A DNA stretch of 51,452 bases from CAZECE01 sp964510525 (GTDB lineage: Bacteria; Pseudomonadota; Gammaproteobacteria; Pseudomonadales; JANQJO01): contig CAZECE010000043.1 of the NCBI GenBank assembly GCA_964510525.1, positions 1-51,452 on the forward strand. Direction: 5' to 3'. The notes beneath the pieces were generated by a model, which made no database searches, was not told the origin of the DNA, and worked only from the letters and a program-made list of their open reading frames with translations. The first letter of the stretch is position 1. The number at the start of each line of letters is the position of its first letter. Below are positions 1 to 6,358 of the stretch, one piece after another. A program made the translations under genes and the position numbers.

Positions 1-395
1 GCCGTCAGACTTTGAGTGACTGGTTGGTGGCTTCTTTGAGGAAACAAGAACCCATTACTTTATTTGAAGATGTGTTCTTTGCGCCTTTGAGCATTGTTGA
101 GTTGTGTAAAATGATCGAGGTAGTCATTCAGCAGCGGCATTCGGGGGTATTCAATCTGGGCTCTAAAGGCGCGATCAGTAAAGCGGAATTTGCGGAGCGG
201 TTGGCGGCGGGGCTGTGCCTGTCACTGGAGAGTGCGCAGAGAAAATCAGTGAGGGAATTTGAGTTTAAGGCGTATCGTCCGAAAAATATGGGCATGGCGG
301 TAGGATGTTTTGAAGAGCAGTTTGCTGTGACATTGCCAGGGATCGGGGATGTTGTTGAGGAGCTGACTTCAGGATACTTCAATAATCATAATTAA
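1..395 (+). CDS. C-terminal part of an RmlD-like NAD(P)-dependent sugar reductase (5' truncated)
   Basis: The reading frame is already open at the left edge (first whole codon at base 3), so only about the last 130 residues are visible. The segment reading FFAPLSIVEL, then GVFNLGSKGAISKAEFAERL, matches the substrate-binding end of RmlD (dTDP-4-dehydrorhamnose reductase)-type short-chain dehydrogenases, where the phrase 'hlG..g..S..efa' is usual. The Rossmann half and the catalytic YxxxK lie outside the window, so the substrate cannot be stated. It converges on the next gene, overlapping it by 4 bases at the stop codons. It may be the end of a neighbouring sugar-nucleotide cluster. Family assignment is fairly sure, the exact sugar is not. 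Confidence 0.7.
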   Translation, partial: RQTLSDWLVASLRKQEPITLFEDVFFAPLSIVELCKMIEVVIQQRHSGVFNLGSKGAISKAEFAERLAAGLCLSLESAQRKSVREFEFKAYRPKNMGMAVGCFEEQFAVTLPGIGDVVEELTSGYFNNHN

Positions 396-871
396 AAATG
401 ACGAGCGTCGACGGTGTGAGGCTTCTTCTTCACATAAATGATTTTTTTGACCCTCGCCACGACATCTTGATCGCTGTCCACAATCTCGACCCAAAACTCC
501 GGAAAGAATTTTTCTCCAGAGGCCGTTTTTTTCTTAATCTCTGAGAGTTGCTCATCTGAAATTTTAATAATAGACGTTAATTTCTTTTTGCTGGCTTTAA
601 GAAACTCAATTTCGGCTGCTTTATCCCAAACGTAATAGTCTTTCCCCAAGAGTTGCATCAGTAACAACATGATATGTGGATCGATCATTGAATAGAGGCT
701 ACCACCGAAGTGAGTTCCTACGGCGTTGCGGTTGTACCAACGCAGTGACATCGTTACATGCAGCTCGCGCCAATCGTCACTTATGTAAGCAATCTTTACC
801 CCTGCGCCTACATAGGGCGGATAGAGATTTAAGAGTCGTTTAAACCACTTGTGGGTAATCTTCATGGGCAA
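392..871 (-). CDS. DUF4442 family protein, hotdog-fold thioesterase-like
   Basis: The 159-residue protein fits the DUF4442 family, which has the hotdog fold of acyl-CoA thioesterases. The central segment with GTHFGGSLYSMIDPHIMLLL is the diagnostic part, with the G-H-F-G-G turn preceding the long hotdog helix. No signal peptide or membrane segment is seen, so a cytoplasmic protein is expected. It stands alone on the minus strand between two plus-strand genes, so it probably has its own promoter around 875-960. A role in acyl-CoA or acyl-ACP hydrolysis is inferred from fold only; the substrate is unknown for most members. Confidence 0.75.
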   Translation of the reverse strand: MPMKITHKWFKRLLNLYPPYVGAGVKIAYISDDWRELHVTMSLRWYNRNAVGTHFGGSLYSMIDPHIMLLLMQLLGKDYYVWDKAAEIEFLKASKKKLTSIIKISDEQLSEIKKKTASGEKFFPEFWVEIVDSDQDVVARVKKIIYVKKKPHTVDARHF

Positions 872-966
872 TAGATCTTAATCCATCTCGACCATGGCGG
901 CAAAAGACAATTGATGGCTATAATGATGAGACATGTTATGTACTGGTTGAATCTTCAGGACGGACT

Positions 967-1431
967 ATGATTATCGATCACCTGGTTAACTCCCCGATTT
1001 TTCGTGATCTCAGTATCGATGAGATAGAAAGCATTGCGCATTTTTGTGACTTCATTTTATTAGAAGATGGCGTTTTGCTACTGCAAGAGGATGATGAAGA
1101 TTATCAAAGCTTGTTTTTGCTGGTATCTGGTTCTTTAGAAATCGTCTCTAATAAAGGCAGTGCGATGAGTGATGAAGTGGCGCTTTCGGTTCAGGAAAAA
1201 GATTTGGTCGGTGATATTGCGTGGTTAACAAAGCAAACGCGGATTGCCTCTGTTCGAACACGTGCTGTTGCTGAAATAGTCAAAATTAATGGTGCCGCCT
1301 TGGATCAATTTATTGAAGATCATCCTAAAGCGGGTTGTACTATTTTGCGTAATATCTGTGTGACCTTGTGTGAGCGGATGAAAAGTACCAATACTTTGCT
1401 GACTCAGCTTCTGCTCAATCACGGGTTATAA
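967..1431 (+). CDS. cyclic nucleotide-binding domain protein (Crp-like sensor domain only)
   Basis: This 154-residue protein is almost entirely one cNMP-binding beta-roll. Residues about 5-40 give the entry helices (SPIFRDLSIDEIESIAHFC), followed by the LFLLVSGSLEIV strand pair and a VGDIAWLTKQTRIASVRT stretch in the position of the phosphate-binding cassette. The usual Crp GE..L..pR.A arrangement is weak (D in place of E), so nucleotide binding is not assured. A C-terminal helix follows, but there is no helix-turn-helix, so it is not a complete transcription factor. It may act as a stand-alone sensor or a protein-protein regulator. An AGGA ribosome site lies just before the ATG. Confidence 0.75.
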   Translation: MIIDHLVNSPIFRDLSIDEIESIAHFCDFILLEDGVLLLQEDDEDYQSLFLLVSGSLEIVSNKGSAMSDEVALSVQEKDLVGDIAWLTKQTRIASVRTRAVAEIVKINGAALDQFIEDHPKAGCTILRNICVTLCERMKSTNTLLTQLLLNHGL

Positions 1432-1528
1432 AACCTAAAACGTCTGGTCTTATTTCTAAATCACTCTGGTCGTAGCGCTTGGATTGATGTAAAAGCAGCA
1501 TTCTAAGAACCGTCTATCGAGGTATAAT

Positions 1529-1912
1529 ATGATTACGCCCTTGTATGCATCATTACTGGCTTTATTTTTTGTTGCACTCAGTGTTCGAACCTTGAATTTA
1601 CGTAGAAAACTTAAAATTGGTATCGGTACGGGAGACAACCCGTTGATGTTACGAGCGATGCGGGTGCATTCTAATTTTGCAGAGTATGTTCCTTTGGCCT
1701 TGTTACTTTCATTAATGATTGAGTTGCTTAATGGCTCTACCTTGATTGTTCATTTTGTTTGTATGTGCTTGGTTGCTGGGAGATGCATACATGCTTATGG
1801 TGTTTCAAATGCATCAGAAAACTATCGCTACCGAGTGTTGGGCATGTCGTTAACTTTTACAAGCATTTGTACTTCCGCAATCATTTTAATTGTTCTAACG
1901 TTTTTAGATTAA
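1529..1912 (+). CDS. MAPEG family membrane protein (YecN-like)
   Basis: The 127-residue protein has four hydrophobic helices, as expected for the MAPEG superfamily (membrane-associated proteins in eicosanoid and glutathione metabolism). The signature is the RAMRVHSNFAEYVPLALLL stretch at about residues 45-64, where R, N, E and P of the family motif are present. Bacterial members are small inner-membrane proteins, some with glutathione transferase or peroxidase activity, but most are uncharacterised. A GAGGT ribosome site precedes the ATG. It sits 19 bases before phhB and may be co-transcribed with it. Confidence 0.85.
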   Translation: MITPLYASLLALFFVALSVRTLNLRRKLKIGIGTGDNPLMLRAMRVHSNFAEYVPLALLLSLMIELLNGSTLIVHFVCMCLVAGRCIHAYGVSNASENYRYRVLGMSLTFTSICTSAIILIVLTFLD

Positions 1913-1931
1913 TATTTTGGAAGACTAATAA

Positions 1932-2240
1932 ATGAAAGCAGAAAAATACGATCATGAAACCATTCAGCAGTTAATTGATGAACTCAATTCCACTTCAGAA
2001 GGTTGGTTATTGGAAGAAGGGAAGCTAACTAAGCACTATGTATTCAAAGATTTTGTCACGGCGTTTGGTTTTATGACGATGTGTGCCATTTTTGCTGAAA
2101 AAGTGAATCATCACCCGGAATGGTTTAATGTGTATAAAAAAGTGAAAGTGCAACTGACCACTCATGAAGTTTCTGGCATCTCTCAAAAAGATGCGGATCT
2201 GGCTAAGCAAATGGAAGTTTATGCGCGCGCTTTTAGTTAA
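1932..2240 (+). CDS. phhB: 4a-hydroxytetrahydrobiopterin dehydratase (pterin-4-alpha-carbinolamine dehydratase)
   Basis: PCD/DCoH-family protein of 102 residues, the usual length. It dehydrates 4a-hydroxytetrahydropterin made by phenylalanine hydroxylase so the pterin cofactor can be recycled. The active-site stretch NHHPEWFNVYKKVKVQLTTHE, with the His-His-Pro-Glu-Trp core, is intact, and GISQKDADLAKQME gives the expected C-terminal helix. No phenylalanine hydroxylase gene is nearby, so it works with an enzyme encoded elsewhere or has a general pterin-recycling role. The protein is cytoplasmic. Confidence in the family is high. Confidence 0.93.
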   Translation: MKAEKYDHETIQQLIDELNSTSEGWLLEEGKLTKHYVFKDFVTAFGFMTMCAIFAEKVNHHPEWFNVYKKVKVQLTTHEVSGISQKDADLAKQMEVYARAFS

Positions 2241-2272
2241 ATACGAATAAGAGATGATTTGGAGACTTTAAA

Positions 2273-2686
2273 ATGCGACACATTGGATCATTGTTTGTCT
2301 TGATGTATTTGTTGTCATTGGCCAATAGCGTCATGGCTGAAGAGGTTGATTCTGCAGTGAGTCATTCATTAATTAGTCTTCATCTTAATGGTAATGCCAG
2401 CTATTGTGGTTTGATTGAACATGGCTCAGCTATTAAAGATAATCCTTATGTGAAGAAAGGTAAAAGCAGTTCTGCCAGCTGCGAGGTTCGAATTCCCGAA
2501 AAGGAATTTTTTAATCAATTTGAGTTTTGCGCACTTTCCTCGATGAAGGTTTATTCTGAGAATGATGAATGCCAGTTTACGGTCGGTGGCAATAGAGGTG
2601 AAGTGTTGTTTTATTCTATATCTGGTAACTCAAAAGTGTTGCCAGGGTGTTCGTTTATCTGTCATCTGAAATCACTGGTAAAATAA
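2273..2686 (+). CDS. secreted cysteine-rich hypothetical protein
   Basis: I do not recognise the family. The first 22-23 residues form a typical Sec signal peptide (charged MRH, a hydrophobic run, then NSVMA before EEVDS). The mature part of about 115 residues has seven cysteines (in SYCGL, SASCEV, EFCAL, NDECQF, GCSFICHL), which suggests disulfide bonds in the periplasm. It follows phhB by 32 bases, with a GGAG ribosome site before the ATG. No catalytic motif is visible. Confidence 0.6.
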   Translation: MRHIGSLFVLMYLLSLANSVMAEEVDSAVSHSLISLHLNGNASYCGLIEHGSAIKDNPYVKKGKSSSASCEVRIPEKEFFNQFEFCALSSMKVYSENDECQFTVGGNRGEVLFYSISGNSKVLPGCSFICHLKSLVK

Positions 2687-2762
2687 AAATCTTCCTGTTT
2701 ATGAATGAAGAATAAACTCACTGAGGAACTAACCGCTGAGTATTTTTGATAGAGTCAGTCGT

Positions 2763-3314
2763 TTGGCGACGGGTAAAAATACACTTTGTGTTTTTTGTCT
2801 CTCGATGGGCCTTTATTTGACCATGGTTTTGTACTCTATTCCGAGAGTCATAAGCTTCGCGCCGGATATGATGATTTTCGATCTGTCGCCGTTGGGCTAT
2901 TCGTTGGAGTTTGCTTTTGATTTATTAGCCCAGCTGGGACCTGAAGGGCGGGCTGAGTATCTTTATTTGCAGTTGCCGCTGGATTTTATTTATCCGATTA
3001 CTTTTGCTGCCGCTCATGCAATGCTTATCTGTTGGTTGTTGCAGAAAGCGCAATCTTATTTGGGTAAAGCGATTTTAGATAAAGGGTTGAGGCTAACGGT
3101 TCTGCCCATGTTAGGTTGTTTGTTTGATTATTTGGAAAACACGGGTGTTTTTTTAATGTTGCAGTCGTATCCGGAGCTTAATGAGACTTTGGTTGGGTTG
3201 GCCAGTATCATGACGATTCTAAAAAGTTTTTTCGTCACGCTGACGTACAGCGTCATTCTCGGATTGGTTTTATATGCCCAGTTATTAAAGCTTCGTGTTA
3301 ACCGTTTTTTATGA
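2763..3314 (+). CDS. hypothetical integral membrane protein
   Basis: A 183-residue protein with about four hydrophobic helices (near residues 8-28, 72-92, 113-135 and 150-175). I do not recognise a named family. The start is uncertain: TTG at 2763 is the first common start codon in the open frame but lacks a clear ribosome site; the next candidate is the ATG inside CLSMGLYL. The end overlaps the next gene by 4 bases (ATGA), so the two are translationally coupled. That coupling to a YjdF-like membrane protein suggests a joint envelope role, but no function can be assigned. Confidence 0.6.
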   Translation: MATGKNTLCVFCLSMGLYLTMVLYSIPRVISFAPDMMIFDLSPLGYSLEFAFDLLAQLGPEGRAEYLYLQLPLDFIYPITFAAAHAMLICWLLQKAQSYLGKAILDKGLRLTVLPMLGCLFDYLENTGVFLMLQSYPELNETLVGLASIMTILKSFFVTLTYSVILGLVLYAQLLKLRVNRFL

Positions 3315-3928
3315 AGCAAGTTCATAAAAAAGTTAGTTATTTACAAATTTTATGGATTGTTATTTTTTTAATTACTTTAATTTGGTCAGGCATTCATCCT
3401 AAGGATTATCTGGTTTGGTTTCTTGAGGTCTTACCTGCGATGATTGGAGGTATATTATTAGCGGTTATTTACAAATCATTCCGGTTGACACCTATTCTCT
3501 ACTTTTTGATTTTATTGCATTGCATAGTGTTAATGATTGGTGGGCACTATACCTATGCTGAGGTGCCATTTTTTGAAGGGTTTTTAGGGGCAGAAAGAAA
3601 TAATTACGATAAGGTTGGCCACTTTTTTCAAGGGTTTGTACCGGCTATGTTGGCTCGTGAGATTCTGGTTCGTAAACATGTAGTGAATGGCCAACATTGG
3701 CAGAACCTAATGATAGTTTCTATTTGTTTGGCGTTCAGTGCCTTTTATGAATTGATCGAATGGTGGGTAGCTTTGTTAAGTGGGGAGGAGGCTGTCGCGT
3801 TTTTAGGGATTCAGGGGTATGTTTGGGATACTCAGTCGGATATGGCTTGGGCTTTATTTGGGGCCTTCTGTGCTTTGGTGTTTTTGTCTCATTATCATGA
3901 TCGACAATTAAAAAATACTGAGCAATAA
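3311..3928 (+). CDS. DUF2238 (YjdF-like) inner membrane protein
   Basis: The 205-residue protein matches the DUF2238 family, which includes E. coli YjdF. The diagnostic region is NNYDKVGHFFQGFVPAMLAR at about residues 97-116, then FYELIEWWVA and, later, GYVWDTQSDMAWALFGA. These polar motifs (D-x-x-G-H-F-x-x-G, E-x-x-E-W, WDxQxDM) lie at the edges of six or so membrane helices and are shared across the family. The function is not established. It is coupled to the preceding membrane protein by an ATGA overlap. Confidence 0.85.
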   Translation: MKQVHKKVSYLQILWIVIFLITLIWSGIHPKDYLVWFLEVLPAMIGGILLAVIYKSFRLTPILYFLILLHCIVLMIGGHYTYAEVPFFEGFLGAERNNYDKVGHFFQGFVPAMLAREILVRKHVVNGQHWQNLMIVSICLAFSAFYELIEWWVALLSGEEAVAFLGIQGYVWDTQSDMAWALFGAFCALVFLSHYHDRQLKNTEQ

Positions 3929-3952
3929 TCTAAATACGCTCAAGCTGGATCT

Positions 3953-4003
3953 TTATTGGCCATTGAGGTAGTCGATCAAGACGCCGGTATCAGCCAGAAT
4001 CAC
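3953..4003 (-). pseudogene. remnant of a PIN-domain (VapC-type) toxin N-terminus
   Basis: On the minus strand, a GTG at 4003 opens 16 codons reading VILADTGVLIDYLNGQ before a stop at 3953-3955. This closely resembles the N-terminus of PIN-domain ribonuclease toxins (pattern 'ilaDTsvlIDyL.G'), including the first catalytic Asp. The rest of the domain is absent, so this is a gene scrap. It lies just upstream of an intact toxin-antitoxin pair. The match is short, so confidence is moderate. Confidence 0.45.
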
Positions 4004-4084
4004 GAATTATCTCTTATTTCGTCTAAATCATTATTGAGATGTTAGAATTAAAAGTGTTCATGATACGAAACATCGAGGTATATT

Positions 4085-4288
4085 ATGGAAATTCAATCGC
4101 TTACGGTTTCTGAAAGAATTATTTTAGCGGAAGCACTTTGGGATAGCGTCATTTCTGAAGATGACAAAATCGAAATGACTGAATCTCAAATTCTGGAACT
4201 GGATAAACGTTTAAAGACTTTTGAAATTGATCAAGATGAAGGGGCTACTTGGGCCTTGGCTAAAAGCCGAATCTTAGCTAAAAAATGA
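4085..4288 (+). CDS. type II antitoxin, putative addiction module component (TIGR02574 family)
   Basis: A 67-residue acidic protein of the small 'addiction module component' antitoxin family. The characteristic opening EIQSLTVSERIILAEALWDS (residues 2-21) is followed by an Asp/Glu-rich stretch and a C-terminal helix that would bind the toxin. A GAGGT ribosome site lies before the ATG. The stop overlaps the start of the toxin gene by 4 bases, the usual arrangement, which keeps antitoxin synthesis ahead of toxin. Members of this family generally repress their own promoter weakly or not at all. Confidence 0.88.
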   Translation: MEIQSLTVSERIILAEALWDSVISEDDKIEMTESQILELDKRLKTFEIDQDEGATWALAKSRILAKK

Positions 4289-4581
4289 GTTATCAATTAA
4301 CGCTTCGCAAAGAAGCTGAGCTTGATGTTGAAGAACAGTTTCATCATTACGAGCGAAAGAGAGAGGGTCTTGGTTACGACTTTATACTGTGCCTGGAAGA
4401 CGCTTTCGCTAAGCTGAAAAGAAATCCACTGATTTATCGTAAAGTCTACAAAGAGCTGCGCCGGATTCCGGTTGGCCGTTTTCCTTACCGAATGTTTTTT
4501 TTGGTTCAAGATAGAAAAGTAATTGTTACGGCAGTGTTTCATGTTCGAAAAGACCCTCAATCTTGGTCCGTACGAAGCTAG
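4285..4581 (+). CDS. RelE/ParE superfamily toxin
   Basis: A 98-residue basic protein with the ParE/RelE fold pattern: YQLTLRKEAELDVEEQFHHY forms the first strand and helix pair, followed by PLIYRKVYKELRRIPVGRFP and the last strands FFLVQDRKVIVTAVFHVRKDP. The latter segments are typical of ParE-type toxins paired with TIGR02574 antitoxins. Whether it acts on gyrase or on ribosome-bound mRNA cannot be read from the sequence. It ends 9 bases before the convergent tonB stop, so no dedicated terminator fits between them. Confidence 0.88.
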   Translation: MSYQLTLRKEAELDVEEQFHHYERKREGLGYDFILCLEDAFAKLKRNPLIYRKVYKELRRIPVGRFPYRMFFLVQDRKVIVTAVFHVRKDPQSWSVRS

Positions 4582-4590
4582 TTCTCTTTC

Positions 4591-5304
4591 CTAAGCACGC
4601 GGTTTTTCAAGTGTAAAATTCACGGGGACTCGTATCACGGCCTGTATGTTTTTGCCGTTAATAGAAAACGGTTTAAAGCGCCAGCGTTTGACGGCACGAA
4701 GGGCGGATTTATCTAAAGACTCAAACCCTGATGATTGATGCACGGTGATGTTTTGTATTGTGCCTGTGGCATCTACAGTGGCATCAATAATCACTTGGCC
4801 TTCATGGCCTTTTTGTTGCGCGCGTCTTGGGTACTTCGGTGCAATCTTATATAAAAAGTTGGGTTTGCTGATGATGGGTAAACCTTCTGCCGTGACTTCA
4901 TAGGCTTCATTTTCTAAAGGCGTCTGCTTTGGTTCCAGTTTGGCTACTGTTGTTGGTTGAGGCGGGGGGGATTTAGGTGTGGGTTTTGATGCCACCCTTG
5001 GGCTTTCTGAAATGGTTTTGGCAACTTTCTGAGGCGCAGGCTTTTGAACTGGTTTTTGGGCAATGGCCTCTTGCTGCTTTGGCGGTTGCTTTTTGGTAAT
5101 GGGTTGGGTGGGCTCTTTTGGTGTTGGGAGCGCGGTTTTTTTGGGTTTGTTGGCAACAGTGGTATTAATCGTTAGCCCAATGGTGGGTTGTACCTGGATC
5201 TTTAGGGTTTGAGCGTCTTCAGATAAGGCTGCAGAGAGCACCCAAACACCGCCTAAGTGGACGGCCAATGCACCTGATACCGCTAATAACCAACGCGTGC
5301 TCAT
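4591..5304 (-). CDS. tonB: energy transducer TonB
   Basis: A 237-residue TonB-family protein that passes proton-motive energy from ExbB/ExbD to outer-membrane receptors. It has an N-terminal membrane anchor (about residues 5-25), a long Pro/Lys/Gln-rich periplasmic spacer (about 50-135, with many PKP, QPT and KPAP units), and the C-terminal TonB domain from about residue 150 (APKYPRRAQQKGHEGQVIID, then RAVKRWRFKPF). It is the last gene of the iron operon, overlapping the upstream hydroxylase gene by 4 bases. ExbB and ExbD are not in the window. It is presumably dedicated to the receptor two genes upstream. Confidence 0.9.
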   Translation of the reverse strand: MSTRWLLAVSGALAVHLGGVWVLSAALSEDAQTLKIQVQPTIGLTINTTVANKPKKTALPTPKEPTQPITKKQPPKQQEAIAQKPVQKPAPQKVAKTISESPRVASKPTPKSPPPQPTTVAKLEPKQTPLENEAYEVTAEGLPIISKPNFLYKIAPKYPRRAQQKGHEGQVIIDATVDATGTIQNITVHQSSGFESLDKSALRAVKRWRFKPFSINGKNIQAVIRVPVNFTLEKPRA

Positions 5305-6353
5305 GAAGAGACCCCTAATTTTTTAAAACGGTCAAATTTAGCGAACAGAGTGCTGGATGCAAGCCATTTTGGTTGAATGGGGTCAATATAAAGTTCTTTT
5401 AATGTGTGTTGGCTTTTTTCTGAACAGCCAAAGCTGAGCGGTCTATTTGAGGTTGGGTCATTAAAAGCTTCGTTATTAGCAGCTTGGGGAGTGTGATAAA
5501 AACTGCCAAAGCATTTATCCCAAATCGAGAAACACGAACCAAAGTTTTTATTGTGGTGTTCGGGCGCTTGGCTGTGATGGATTTGATGCATCACTGGGCT
5601 GATAAAGAGATGATTGAAACGCCCAAAGGAAACGGGGAATGGGGAGTGGCGCAAATTGGCACCGAGCGCATTAAACATAAAACCAAAGGCGTCGACGCCT
5701 AAAATTTCCAGTGCGGTAATCTGACCTGGAAAGGCGTATACAAATACACCTGTGATGGTGCCCAACACCCAAGCACTGCGCCAGCTGGACAAGGCAATTT
5801 CCAAAGGGTGAATCCGATACAGGGTTAAAGGCGTTAAGACTTCGGCTTGATGGTGTACTTTGTGAATGCGCCACAAAAAGGGGATTTTGTGCATTAAGTA
5901 ATGTTGTAAAAAACGACTGAAGTCTTCGCACAGAAATAAGGTGATGCTGAAAACCAGGATCAAGGCGCTGTGGTGGAATTCACTTTCGGAAGAACCTAAC
6001 TGAATATCCGCAGGCCCCCATTGTTTGTATAAGAAACCTGAGACCGCCAATACAATGGCCATTTTGGTCACAACATAGGGTGCAATGAGGGCGCTTTTGA
6101 TCAGGCTGTTGATGAACAGGCTGCGAATGTCGAGCCAAGTTGAGGGGTGCAACCAGAGCTTTTTACTGAATATATGTGATAAAGGGACTGTAATAGGCGA
6201 ATTGTTTGGGTTATTTGAACTGTTTCGACGATGAAAGGCATTGAAAATCAGCACCATCAATGTAGATGTTAGGAGAAATAAAACAAAAACCCTCCGGCTT
6301 GGATCCAGAGGGTAGAGCAGTGGGGCAAACAGGGGTTCTAATACGTCCATCAT
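5301..6353 (-). CDS. sterol desaturase / fatty acid hydroxylase superfamily membrane protein
   Basis: The 350-residue protein has several hydrophobic segments and the histidine clusters that hold the di-iron centre in this superfamily: HYLMH, HKVHH, HQIHH and a trailing EHHNKNFG. The family includes C-4/C-5 sterol oxidases, beta-carotene hydroxylases and alkylglycerol monooxygenase; the spacing resembles the uncharacterised bacterial branch. The gene sits between an iron receptor and tonB in a 4-base-overlap operon, which is an unusual place for a lipid hydroxylase. The substrate is unknown. It could modify a membrane lipid or a siderophore tail in response to iron, which is speculation. Confidence 0.85.
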   Translation of the reverse strand: MMDVLEPLFAPLLYPLDPSRRVFVLFLLTSTLMVLIFNAFHRRNSSNNPNNSPITVPLSHIFSKKLWLHPSTWLDIRSLFINSLIKSALIAPYVVTKMAIVLAVSGFLYKQWGPADIQLGSSESEFHHSALILVFSITLFLCEDFSRFLQHYLMHKIPFLWRIHKVHHQAEVLTPLTLYRIHPLEIALSSWRSAWVLGTITGVFVYAFPGQITALEILGVDAFGFMFNALGANLRHSPFPVSFGRFNHLFISPVMHQIHHSQAPEHHNKNFGSCFSIWDKCFGSFYHTPQAANNEAFNDPTSNRPLSFGCSEKSQHTLKELYIDPIQPKWLASSTLFAKFDRFKKLGVSS

Positions 6354-6358
6354 GTCAG

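Noticed and set aside
5301..6353. Sterol biosynthesis enzyme
   Set aside because: No other sterol genes are present and the superfamily covers many lipid hydroxylases; only the superfamily can be supported.
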